The notes under the pieces were generated by a model. The model did not search any database. It was not told where the DNA came from and saw only the letters and a program-made list of their open reading frames with translations. A stretch of DNA of 64,000 nucleotides from Rhizobium sp. J15 (GTDB lineage: Bacteria > Pseudomonadota > Alphaproteobacteria > Rhizobiales > Rhizobiaceae): assembly GCF_002531825.1 (NCBI RefSeq), contig NZ_NWSX01000003.1, forward strand, positions 124,001-188,000, read 5' to 3'. The position numbers and the translations under genes were made by a program. Numbering within the stretch: position 1 is the first letter of the stretch; every line of letters starts with the position of its first letter. This document shows, one piece after another, positions 54,337-62,082 of this stretch.

Positions 54337-56409
54337 ATGGACGATAGCAACGACCTTTTTTCCGGAATGCCCCTTTCTGAAAAACGCGAGGAGGCACAAA
54401 AGCCCGCCGCGGCGACCGAACGCGCGCCGGCGGCTGCACCGCCCGCCTCCCCCCGCCCCGCGCCCGCCGCCTCGAATGCGGATGATTACGGCGCCTCGTC
54501 GATCCGCGTCCTCGAAGGGCTCGAGCCGGTGCGCATGCGCCCCGGCATGTATATCGGCGGCACCGACGAAAAGGCGCTGCATCACCTTTTTGCCGAAGTC
54601 ATCGACAATGCGATGGACGAAGCCGTCGCCGGACACGCCAATTTCATCGAGGTGCATCTCGATCTGCAGGGCTATCTGAGCGTCACTGACAACGGCCGCG
54701 GCATCCCGGTTGAGAACCACCCGCAAGTGCCGGGCAAATCGACGCTCGAAGTCATCATGACCAAGCTGCACGCCGGCGGCAAATTCGACGGCAAGGCCTA
54801 TGAGACCTCGGGCGGTCTGCACGGCGTCGGCGTTTCGGTCGTCAACGCGCTCTCCGACTTCCTCGAAGTCGAGGTGGCGCGAAACCGCAAGCTCTACCGC
54901 CAGCGTTTCTCCCGCGGCCTGCCGCAGGGCGGGCTCGAAGAGCTGGGCGACGTCCACAATCGCCGCGGCACCCGCGTGCGCTTCCATCCCGATCCCCAGA
55001 TATTTGGGGAGCACATGAAGTTCGACGCCGCCCGCGTCTTCCGCATGGCGCGCTCCAAGGCCTATCTCTTCGGCGGTGTCGAGATCCGCTGGAGCTGCGA
55101 GCCGGGTGTGCTGCCGGAAGGGTCCGAAGTGCCTGATAAGGCAGTCTTCCACTTCCCCGGCGGCCTGAAGGATTATCTCCAGGCGACGATGGGCAAGGAG
55201 TTCACCGTCACCCGCGAAATCTTCGCCGGCAAGACGGAGAAGGCGAGCGGCCACGGCTCGATGGAATGGGCAATCACCTGGTATGGCGGCGATCCGCAGG
55301 TGCATTCCTATTGCAACACCATCCCGACCCCCGAGGGCGGCACGCATGAGGCCGGCCTACGCATCGCACTGACCAAGGGCCTGAAGGCCTACGCAGATCT
55401 GACGCAGAACAAGCGCGCCTCGCAGATCACCACCGATGACGTGATGATCTCGGCCGTCGGCATGCTGTCGATCTTCATCCGCGAGCCGGAATTCGTCGGC
55501 CAGACCAAGGACAAGCTTGCGACCGTCGAGGCCCAGCGCATCGTCGAGAATGCGTTGCGCGACCCCTTCGACCATTATCTCGCCGATAACCCGAACGAGG
55601 CGGCCAAGCTGCTCGACTGGGTGATCGAGCGCGCCGAGGAGCGGCTGCGCCGCCGCAAGGAAAAGGAAGTCAACCGCAAGACGGCGGTGCGCAAGCTGCG
55701 CCTGCCCGGCAAGCTTGCCGACTGCTCGCAGAACACCGCCGAAGGCGCCGAACTCTTCATCGTCGAGGGTGATTCGGCAGGTGGCTCGGCCAAGCAGGCG
55801 CGCAACCGCGCCAATCAGGCGATCCTTCCCCTGCGCGGCAAAATCCTCAACGTCGCCAGCGCCGGCCGCGAGAAGTTCGGCGCCAACCAGCAGCTCGCCG
55901 ATCTCATCCAGGCGCTCGGCTGCGGCACGCGCTCGAAGTATCGTCAGGAAGACCTGCGCTACGAGCGCATCATCGTCATGACCGATGCCGACGTCGACGG
56001 CGCCCATATCGCCTCGCTGCTGATCACCTTCTTCTATCAGGAGATGCCGGAGCTGGTGCGCGGCGGCCATCTCTTCCTCGCCGTGCCGCCGCTCTACAAG
56101 ATCACGCAAGGGGCAAAATCCGCCTATGCGCGCGACGACAATCATCGCGCCGAGCTGATGCAGACGGAATTCAAGGGCAAGGCCAAGGTCGAGATCAGCC
56201 GCTTCAAAGGTCTCGGCGAGATGATGCCCGCCCAGCTCAAGGAAACCACCATGGATCCGTCCAAGCGCACCCTGCTCCGGGTGCTGATCGACGAGGTGGA
56301 TTTCGAGGGCACACGCAGCGCCGTCGACGATCTGATGGGCACCAAGCCGGAAGCCCGCTTCCGCTTCATCCAGGAGCGTGCGGCTTTCGCCGAAAACCTG
56401 GATATTTAA
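54337..56409 (+). CDS. parE: DNA topoisomerase IV subunit B
   Basis: ATPase subunit that, with ParC, decatenates chromosomes; 690 residues. GHKL ATPase motifs: AEVIDNAMDEAVAGHANF, DNGRGIPVENH, TSGGLHGVGVSVVNAL; the TOPRIM domain has IVEGDSAGGSAKQARNRANQ and MTDADVDGAHIASLLITFF. The first ~45 residues (Ala/Pro-rich) extend beyond the core. It is distinguished from GyrB by its length and by absence of the GyrB-specific insertion. A hairpin follows its stop. Confidence 0.95.
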   Translation: MDDSNDLFSGMPLSEKREEAQKPAAATERAPAAAPPASPRPAPAASNADDYGASSIRVLEGLEPVRMRPGMYIGGTDEKALHHLFAEVIDNAMDEAVAGHANFIEVHLDLQGYLSVTDNGRGIPVENHPQVPGKSTLEVIMTKLHAGGKFDGKAYETSGGLHGVGVSVVNALSDFLEVEVARNRKLYRQRFSRGLPQGGLEELGDVHNRRGTRVRFHPDPQIFGEHMKFDAARVFRMARSKAYLFGGVEIRWSCEPGVLPEGSEVPDKAVFHFPGGLKDYLQATMGKEFTVTREIFAGKTEKASGHGSMEWAITWYGGDPQVHSYCNTIPTPEGGTHEAGLRIALTKGLKAYADLTQNKRASQITTDDVMISAVGMLSIFIREPEFVGQTKDKLATVEAQRIVENALRDPFDHYLADNPNEAAKLLDWVIERAEERLRRRKEKEVNRKTAVRKLRLPGKLADCSQNTAEGAELFIVEGDSAGGSAKQARNRANQAILPLRGKILNVASAGREKFGANQQLADLIQALGCGTRSKYRQEDLRYERIIVMTDADVDGAHIASLLITFFYQEMPELVRGGHLFLAVPPLYKITQGAKSAYARDDNHRAELMQTEFKGKAKVEISRFKGLGEMMPAQLKETTMDPSKRTLLRVLIDEVDFEGTRSAVDDLMGTKPEARFRFIQERAAFAENLDI

Positions 56410-56419
56410 ATGTTATAGA

Positions 56420-56454
56420 CGCGCCGAACAGCCGGACTGGTACGGTTCGGCGCG
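56420..56454 (+). terminator. hairpin after parE
   Basis: CGCGCCGAAC (56420-56429) and GTTCGGCGCG (56445-56454), a 10-bp perfect stem, 10 bp after the parE stop. A T-run is not evident (CTACATTTTAG follows). Confidence 0.6.
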
Positions 56455-56605
56455 CTACATTTTAGCATTTGCGATTTCACGGAACTGACGAAGAACCGTA
56501 ACAACTCCGTCAAACAACCGGCGCATGAAGCGGTCGGCGCGGCCTCCCTGGAGTGACGTCCGCGCCCGTTCGAACCGTTTTTCAACCCCTTGCCGGATAT
56601 TTGTC

Positions 56606-57745
56606 ATGACCAAGCGTTTTCTTGCGACTGCCGCTTTCGTTCTCCTGTCCAGCACCGTCACCGTCAACGCCACCGAGATCGGCGCCACCTTTGAGACCGC
56701 CTGCCCTTTCGGCGATTGCGCCGCCGGCATTTCGCTCTCCTATCTCGGTGAATTCGTCATCCCCACAGGCCAGATGGAAAACGGCGTCGAATTCGGCGGT
56801 ATTTCCGGCCTCGATTTCGATGCCGCCACCGGCCACTATATCGCCATCAGCGACGATCGTTCGGACAAGGCCCCGGCTCGCTTCTATGAACTCGACGTCG
56901 ATGTCGATGCATCGGGTCTCAAGGGTGTTTCCGTCGTCAAGCACGTGACGCTGAAGGACAAGACCGGCGAGCCCTTCGCGGCCAAGACCGTCGATCCGGA
57001 ATCAATCCGCCTCGGCAGGGACGGCATCTATTGGGGCAGCGAGGGCGACGCCAAGGTGCTGTTGCCGCCCTTCGTCCGCGTCACCGCACCGGATGGGTCG
57101 TTCGTGCGTGAATTCAAGCTGCCGGAAGGTTTTGCTCCGACCGTCGACAAGTCGACCGGCATCCGCGACAACCTCGCCTTCGAGGATCTCGCCGTCGCGC
57201 CCTCGGGCGATGTTTTCGTCGGCGTCGAAGCCGCCCTCTACCAGGATGGCCCGAAGCCGTCGCTGACGACGGGCAGCCTGTCGCGCATCATCCGTTATGA
57301 CGGCGCAACCGGCGAGCCGAAGGCGCAGTATGTCTACCCTGTCTCGCCGATTCCGCAGGCCGCCCCCAAGGCCGACGGCGGCAATGATAACGGCATGTCG
57401 GAAATGCTCGCTCTCGACGATCACCGCCTGCTCGCCGTCGAGCGCAGCTATGCCGAAGGCTTCGGCAATAACGTCAAGATCATGATGATGGATCTCGCCG
57501 ACGCGACCGACATATCCGCCATCGCCTCGCTCGCCAAGAACGACCAGCGCGTCGTCCCCGTCCGCAAGAGCCAGGTCCTCGACCTGAGGGCGATCGGTCT
57601 CGTCCCCGACAATATCGAGGCCATGTCGCTCGGCAAGGGCAAGGACGGCACCGACGTTCTCATCCTTGGCTCCGACAACAACTTCTCGGCCGCTCAGAAA
57701 ACGCAGTTTTACGCCTTCAAGGTTCTGCGCCGTCCGCGGCAGTAA
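56606..57745 (+). CDS. esterase-like activity of phytase family protein, secreted
   Basis: Secreted beta-propeller protein of 379 residues. A signal peptide (RFLATAAFVLLSSTVTVNAT) is followed by an acidic repeat-rich body: FGGISGLDFDAATGHYIAIS, DDRSDKAPARFYELDVDVDA, DPESIRLGRDGIYWGSEGDA, NDNGMSEMLALDDHRLLAVE and NNFSAAQKTQFYAFKVLR. These match the phytase-like/esterase-like domain found in alphaproteobacteria. Cys residues near the N-terminus (ACPFGDC) may form a disulfide. The start at 56606 has a weak ribosome site. Confidence 0.86.
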   Translation: MTKRFLATAAFVLLSSTVTVNATEIGATFETACPFGDCAAGISLSYLGEFVIPTGQMENGVEFGGISGLDFDAATGHYIAISDDRSDKAPARFYELDVDVDASGLKGVSVVKHVTLKDKTGEPFAAKTVDPESIRLGRDGIYWGSEGDAKVLLPPFVRVTAPDGSFVREFKLPEGFAPTVDKSTGIRDNLAFEDLAVAPSGDVFVGVEAALYQDGPKPSLTTGSLSRIIRYDGATGEPKAQYVYPVSPIPQAAPKADGGNDNGMSEMLALDDHRLLAVERSYAEGFGNNVKIMMMDLADATDISAIASLAKNDQRVVPVRKSQVLDLRAIGLVPDNIEAMSLGKGKDGTDVLILGSDNNFSAAQKTQFYAFKVLRRPRQ

Positions 57746-57857
57746 GATGCTCTGTCTGACGGACGGATAGCGACGCTTTGTATACGCTTTCACGCCACGC
57801 ACCTTGAAACCGCCGGGATCATGGCCCATAACCAGAGTATAAAAAGAAGAGGCGCGC

Positions 57858-59063
57858 GTGGGTGTGTTCGATCGTCAGAAAACCAATCATGAACCGCGAT
57901 GGCTGGGGTCGTCAGCGCAAACGCGCACGCCGCTGATTCCATCCATCTCGGCGGCGCGCTGGCTGCTGGTGTTGGTCGTCGCGGCCGGCGTTTATTTCTT
58001 CTACGGCTTCCTCGTGCCGGTGCTTGCCGCCCTCGTCATCGGCTTTGCCAGCTGGCCTCTCTATCGCAAGCTTCTCGCTCGTGTCGGCGGCAATACGACG
58101 ATCGCCGCGACCATCGCCATCGTCATGATCGTCACCTTTCTGGTCATTCCGATCGGGCTCGCGGTCACCTATACGACGGGCGAAGTCCGCACCTGGCTCG
58201 CCTGGGCGATCCATGCCAACCGCGCCGGCGCGCCGACGCCCGACTGGATCGTCGCGCTGCCGTTTGCCGGCCCCTATCTCGATGACCTCTGGACAAAATA
58301 TATCGGTAGCCCCGGCGCGCTGGGTGAACTTATCCAGGCGGTCAGCGGCGCCCATATCGGCAATATCTATCGCGCCGTGCTGGCGGCCGGCGGCGGCGCC
58401 TTCCACCTTCTTCTGACGCTGCTTTTCATGCTGATCGCGCTGTTCTTCGTCTATCGCGATGGTTTTTCCTTCTCCAAACAGATCGACATGCTCGGCGAGC
58501 GCATCCTGCCGAATCGCTGGGAGCGCATTTCCCGTGTCGTGCCGGCGACGATCAGCTCCACCGTCATGGGCATGACGCTGATCGCGATCGGCGAAGGCAT
58601 CGTGCTCGGCGTGGCTTACTGGATCGCCGGTGTGCCGTCGCCGGTGACGCTCGGCGTGCTCACCGGCGTGATGGCGCTGATTCCGGGCGGTGCGCCGCTC
58701 TCCTTCACGCTGGTCTCCATCTATCTCCTGGCGAGCGGCTCGCATGTCGCCGGCGTGGGCCTCTTCGTGTGGGGCACCGTCGAGCTCTTCATCGTCGACA
58801 AGACGCTGAGGCCGAAACTCGTCGGCGGCCCAATCAAGCTGCCCTTCCTGCCGACCTTCTTCGGCCTCGTCGGCGGCGTAAAGACGATGGGCTTCCTCGG
58901 CCTCTTCATCGGTCCCGTGCTGATGGCGCTGATCGTCGCGATCTGGCGTGAATGGATCCACGAAGCGCGCAATGCCGAAAAGATCGACACGGGACCGCAA
59001 GTCCTCATCGACGAGCAGGCGCCGCCCCCGTCCAAACCGATTCCCCGGGTCGCCGAAGGCTGA
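57858..59063 (+). CDS. AI-2E family transporter
   Basis: Polytopic membrane protein of 401 residues with about eight hydrophobic helices. It resembles the AI-2E/YdiK family: VYFFYGFLVPVLAALVIGFA, LLLTLLFMLIALFFVYRDGF, TLGVLTGVMALIPGGAPLSF and KLPFLPTFFGLVGGVKTMGF LGLFIGPVLMAL in order. Members include the TqsA autoinducer exporter and Na+/H+ antiporters; substrate is unknown. The start is a GTG at 57858 after AGAGGCGCGC. It follows the phytase-like gene by 112 bp. Confidence 0.9.
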   Translation: MGVFDRQKTNHEPRWLGSSAQTRTPLIPSISAARWLLVLVVAAGVYFFYGFLVPVLAALVIGFASWPLYRKLLARVGGNTTIAATIAIVMIVTFLVIPIGLAVTYTTGEVRTWLAWAIHANRAGAPTPDWIVALPFAGPYLDDLWTKYIGSPGALGELIQAVSGAHIGNIYRAVLAAGGGAFHLLLTLLFMLIALFFVYRDGFSFSKQIDMLGERILPNRWERISRVVPATISSTVMGMTLIAIGEGIVLGVAYWIAGVPSPVTLGVLTGVMALIPGGAPLSFTLVSIYLLASGSHVAGVGLFVWGTVELFIVDKTLRPKLVGGPIKLPFLPTFFGLVGGVKTMGFLGLFIGPVLMALIVAIWREWIHEARNAEKIDTGPQVLIDEQAPPPSKPIPRVAEG

Positions 59064-59080
59064 GCCGCCCCCGCCGAGCG

Positions 59081-59539
59081 TTATCCCAGCCGCTTTTCCA
59101 TGAACAGGCTGAGCGGATCCGGCAGATAGCTGCCGAAAGCTTCGATGTCCCGATATCCGTATTTGCGGTATAGCGCGATCGCCTCGGGCTGATAGATGCC
59201 GGTTTCGAGCCGGATCGCCGTCAGCTGTTTTTCTCCCGCGATCGCCTCCAGCGCATTCATCAGCCCGCTGGCGATCCTCAATCCCCTCGCCCCGGGATCG
59301 ACGAACATGCGTTTGATCTCCGCCGTGCCGTCGCCTGCCTCGACCAGCGCAGCGCATCCGACGATCGCACCCTCGTTGCGGGCGACGAAGAAGCTCACCG
59401 AAGGCTTCTCCAGCGATGAGAGATCGACCAGATGGTTGCTTTCGGCGGGATAGAGCGATTGCGCATAGGCATCGGACAGATCGAGAAGGCGAATGACGCC
59501 GTCCTGGCGCGGCGGCTCCTGGGCGATGGTGACGGACAT
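59081..59539 (-). CDS. GNAT-family N-acetyltransferase
   Basis: Acetyltransferase of 152 residues. Core GNAT segments: VSFFVARNEGAIVGCAALVE, AEIKRMFVDPGARGLRIASG (acetyl-CoA-binding), LTAIRLETGIYQPEAIALYR KYGYRDIEAFG. I start at 59539 (MSVTIAQEP) with GGGAAT upstream. It converges on the AI-2E gene with 17 bp between stops. Substrate unknown. Confidence 0.88.
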   Translation of the reverse strand: MSVTIAQEPPRQDGVIRLLDLSDAYAQSLYPAESNHLVDLSSLEKPSVSFFVARNEGAIVGCAALVEAGDGTAEIKRMFVDPGARGLRIASGLMNALEAIAGEKQLTAIRLETGIYQPEAIALYRKYGYRDIEAFGSYLPDPLSLFMEKRLG

Positions 59540-59669
59540 GCTGATTCCCGGTGTTTGCAAGAGGCGCAATTTTTCCCCGACATGACGAAGAGTTAATGTC
59601 ACCGCCTTGTTTCGGTTGGAATTGCGCCGTCTAAGGCGATGTCAGGTTCAATAATCGAGGAAACAGAAT

Positions 59670-60086
59670 ATGCAAGCGGTGCTCATCGCGATGACCATTC
59701 TCGGTTGCGACGATTCCGTTACCCAGTGCAATTATGTCGCGACGGTCGATAAGCGCTGGGAAAGTGTTGCCGCTTGCGATGCCGAAGCCGAACGCCGGCT
59801 GAAAGCCTATGCCAATGTCAGCTATCCCTCGGTCATCGCCGTTTGCGAGGCGCCGAAAGCGCTTGCCGCCGCCGAGCCGCCGAAACCTGCGCCCTTGCCC
59901 GCGGCAGGAGCTGCTCCCGAGCCTGCCGAAGAGCCCGTGGGAAGATTGGCCGGCTTCGCTGAAAACATCGCCGGCCAGGTCCGCGCGCATCTTCCATCCG
60001 GCCGCGACGTCAAAGAAACCCTATCGAAGCCCGTGCACTTCGTATCGGCCAGCTATTCCTGGGTGGTGACGCGGCTCGCTGATTAG
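59670..60086 (+). CDS. hypothetical protein with N-terminal Cys-rich segment
   Basis: I do not recognise this 138-residue protein. Residues 1-65 contain paired cysteines (LGCDDSVTQCNYV, AACDAEAE, AVCEAP) and a possible weak signal at the start; the middle is Pro/Ala-rich (EPPKPAPLPAAGAAPEPAEE) and the end is helical (GFAENIAGQVRAHLPS). GAGGAAACAGAAT precedes the ATG. It is the last high-GC gene before the lower-GC island. Confidence 0.75.
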   Translation: MQAVLIAMTILGCDDSVTQCNYVATVDKRWESVAACDAEAERRLKAYANVSYPSVIAVCEAPKALAAAEPPKPAPLPAAGAAPEPAEEPVGRLAGFAENIAGQVRAHLPSGRDVKETLSKPVHFVSASYSWVVTRLAD

Positions 60087-60390
60087 AAAAGCCAATAGGC
60101 TTATCGAACGTGACACCGACGTCGCACTCTCCTGAGGGCGCAATATTAGACACATATAATGCTCAGTCAAAATTCCACGCGGTCATTTGAATGAACGCAA
60201 GAAGCACTGAATTCGGCGGCTTCGAATCGCTATAATTTTGCAGGCGCTTGGACCCGTCGAGCTGTAGCGTCGGCGTTCCGACGCGGTTTCCTTAGCTGAA
60301 AACATGTTGGTGCGTCGACCGGCCGCAAGTAAAACTTGCATTCGATTTAGATTGAGATATTCTTTTTCTGGGTTGAAGAGGAGGGTAAAT
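60087..60390. other. non-coding gap at the left edge of the lower-GC island
   Basis: About 300 bp without a supported gene. Base composition shifts toward A/T here (GACACATATAATGCTCAGTC around 60149-60168 has a TATAAT-like element; another TATAATTTTG near 60231). The promoter of the small membrane protein and caspase genes is expected here. Confidence 0.45.
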
Positions 60391-60618
60391 TTGCCGAAGC
60401 CGTTTCTTGTTGCGCTTGTCTTGGCTATAGTCGCTCTTCTGGTAATAGTCTACTACTACTATTTGAAATTACCCGTTCCGAATGTAGAGCCTAAAGGAAC
60501 GTCTGAAGATGTGCAAGCATTGGCTGCCCTGATTACGTCGATCGCTGCTCTGGTCGGGGCCATAGCTGCACTGTTGACAGGAATAGCACAGCTGAGAAAT
60601 CGAAGAACTCGACGGTAA
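60391..60618 (+). CDS. small two-helix membrane protein upstream of caspase-like gene
   Basis: Protein of 75 residues with a TTG start preceded by the excellent ribosome site GAGGAGGG. Two hydrophobic segments are clear: FLVALVLAIVALLVIVYYYY near the start and LAALITSIAALVGAIAALLT in the second half, with a short polar loop (KLPVPNVEPKGTSEDVQ) and a basic tail (QLRNRRTRR). No family was recognised. It is 35 bp upstream of the caspase-like gene on the same strand and shares its lower GC, so the two may form an operon. Confidence 0.6.
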   Translation: MPKPFLVALVLAIVALLVIVYYYYLKLPVPNVEPKGTSEDVQALAALITSIAALVGAIAALLTGIAQLRNRRTRR

Positions 60619-60653
60619 TAGCATACCATGACCGGCTGGAGCGGAGCAGACTT

Positions 60654-60998
60654 ATGCACGCCGTAATTCGCCTAGTTCTCGCGCTGTTTCTACTATCCGA
60701 ATACGCCACGGCAACTTTCGGGGCGGGAATTGATGAGTTAATTACGAATAGAAACCCCAGTCCCGATTGGAATAGAGCCAGTGGCAGCCTCTTCCAAACG
60801 GCTAAAAGTTATGCAGTGGTCGTGGGGATCAGTGAATACATGGGTGCTGGCAAAGGCGGCTACCCCAGAATAGACACAGTATCGCAAGACCCAATAAAAA
60901 TGAAAGACTTTTTATTAAATAGCGCCGGATTCGACTATGTTTACTTGCTCACTGAAGAACGCGCCACGAAGGCTCGAATTGACGAATTGACGAATTGA
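60654..60998 (+). CDS. caspase-like (C14) protease, N-terminal part, ends at repeat frameshift
   Basis: This 114-residue frame has a signal peptide (AVIRLVLALFLLSEYATA, cleaved near TFGA) and the start of a caspase fold (SYAVVVGISEYMGAGKGG, DTVSQDPIKMKDFLLNSAGF, DYVYLLTEERATKARIDEL). It lacks the catalytic His and Cys, which lie in the next frame (60998-62077). It stops inside three tandem CGAATTGA copies. Removing one copy fuses both into a 471-residue protease. GCGGAG precedes the ATG at 60654. Confidence 0.78.
   Translation: MHAVIRLVLALFLLSEYATATFGAGIDELITNRNPSPDWNRASGSLFQTAKSYAVVVGISEYMGAGKGGYPRIDTVSQDPIKMKDFLLNSAGFDYVYLLTEERATKARIDELTN
60975..60998 (+). repeat. three tandem 8-bp units inside the caspase-like gene
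   Basis: CGAATTGA is repeated perfectly at 60975-60982, 60983-60990 and 60991-60998. The unit length is not a multiple of three, so gain or loss of one copy changes the reading frame. Two copies give an open frame through the protease; three copies give a stop codon. Confidence 0.95.
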
Positions 60999-62077
60999 TG
61001 ACGGATACAATTCCGAACGTCGTCGGGAAGCGCGATCGATTCCTTTTTTATTGGTCGGGCCATGGTGACCAGCGCGTTCGTTCGGATGGGGGAATTGCCT
61101 TTGGTTTCCTACCTCTGGCCAATTCCAAAGTGGGCGCGTTTTCGAGCATGGTCAGCATGGATGATCTCGTACGCTGGAACAACTATCTCGACGCAAAACA
61201 GGCTCTGTTTGTGTTGGATGCATGCCTTAGTGGTCTAGCTGGCCTGCAGAGAAAATCCGCTCCACCAAATCAGACAAGATTGGACCAGCTTGCACAGCCA
61301 TCTCGGCATCTTTTGACTGCGGGTACAAGCACAGAAGAGGTGATAGCGGGCAGCCGTTGGAATGGAAGTCTCTTCACAGATGCCTTTATTTCTGGAGCGA
61401 AAGGCGGAGCAGCTCCACCGGGAGAAGTCGTAAGTCTCCACCGCCTTATCGAGTATATACAGACCAAAGTTGCGCTTGAGCAGGCGGCCGCTCACTGGAA
61501 GCGCGCATTGACGCCACAACTCCGGGACCTGGGCGTAAGCAATGGCGCTTTTTTCTTCATATCATCCAATGTCATCCAGCCAGATATTGAAGTGACGTCT
61601 CTCGGCCAAGATCAAAGTGTTAGAGTAAGGCAAGAACTCACCCAAAATGAGATAAAAGGGCTTCAAAACGACGACGGCAAAGCAAATGAAATAGAGTCCG
61701 GACTTTTTACCGCGCCCATCCCGCTGGTCGTTCCGTCCATTCAACGTTATCAGTCCCCAGACAAATCGCAGCCGCTAGGTGCCGCTGGAGGTAGAATCTG
61801 GGTTGATTTCAACGCAGGCGACGATTGGTTCCGTTTATCGGGAGGCGATGGCTTTGTATTGTTGAACGATGATCAGATCCGAACGGTTGCAGATCAATTG
61901 AGCGAGGGCCCAAAATATCCAATGATGGTTGTCGTCCGTTCTGCGCCGCTCTTCGCCACCGCTGACTTGAAGTCATCTGCGAAAGGCTCGGTCGGAGGCA
62001 GGCTTTACGTGGACGCGTACGCTGGAAACAATTTTTACCATCTGGCCGATGGACGAGGGTTTGTTCGGCTGCCGTAG
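60998..62077 (+). CDS. caspase-like (C14) protease, catalytic and SH3-like part
   Basis: A 359-residue frame from ATG at 60998, overlapping the previous stop (TGATG). It holds the catalytic His (FLFYWSGHGDQRVRS) and Cys (ALFVLDACLSGLAG), in the correct caspase order. The rest includes GTSTEEVIAGSRWNGSLFTD, and two C-terminal modules with a shared pattern (GGRIWVDFNAGDDWFRLSGG and GGRLYVDAYAGNNFYHLADG) that look like bacterial SH3 domains. As encoded it lacks its signal peptide, so unless coupled or repaired by slippage it would stay in the cytoplasm. Lower GC than its neighbours. Confidence 0.8.
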   Translation: MTDTIPNVVGKRDRFLFYWSGHGDQRVRSDGGIAFGFLPLANSKVGAFSSMVSMDDLVRWNNYLDAKQALFVLDACLSGLAGLQRKSAPPNQTRLDQLAQPSRHLLTAGTSTEEVIAGSRWNGSLFTDAFISGAKGGAAPPGEVVSLHRLIEYIQTKVALEQAAAHWKRALTPQLRDLGVSNGAFFFISSNVIQPDIEVTSLGQDQSVRVRQELTQNEIKGLQNDDGKANEIESGLFTAPIPLVVPSIQRYQSPDKSQPLGAAGGRIWVDFNAGDDWFRLSGGDGFVLLNDDQIRTVADQLSEGPKYPMMVVVRSAPLFATADLKSSAKGSVGGRLYVDAYAGNNFYHLADGRGFVRLP

Positions 62078-62082
62078 CGGAA

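Noticed and set aside
53968..55347. Minus-strand frame opposite parE
   Set aside because: No start signal and no protein family; parE motifs are intact on the plus strand.
57912..59357. 481-residue minus-strand frame opposite the AI-2E permease
   Set aside because: Asp/Arg/His-rich shadow sequence with no hydrophobic or motif pattern.
60304..60390. Upstream extension of the two-helix membrane protein
   Set aside because: GAGGAGGG lies immediately before the TTG at 60391 and the earlier part is Arg/Ser-rich without a helix.
60391..60618. Gasdermin-like partner for the caspase
   Set aside because: Bacterial gasdermins are about 250-300 residues; this protein has 75 and two helices. It could still be a target, but not a gasdermin.
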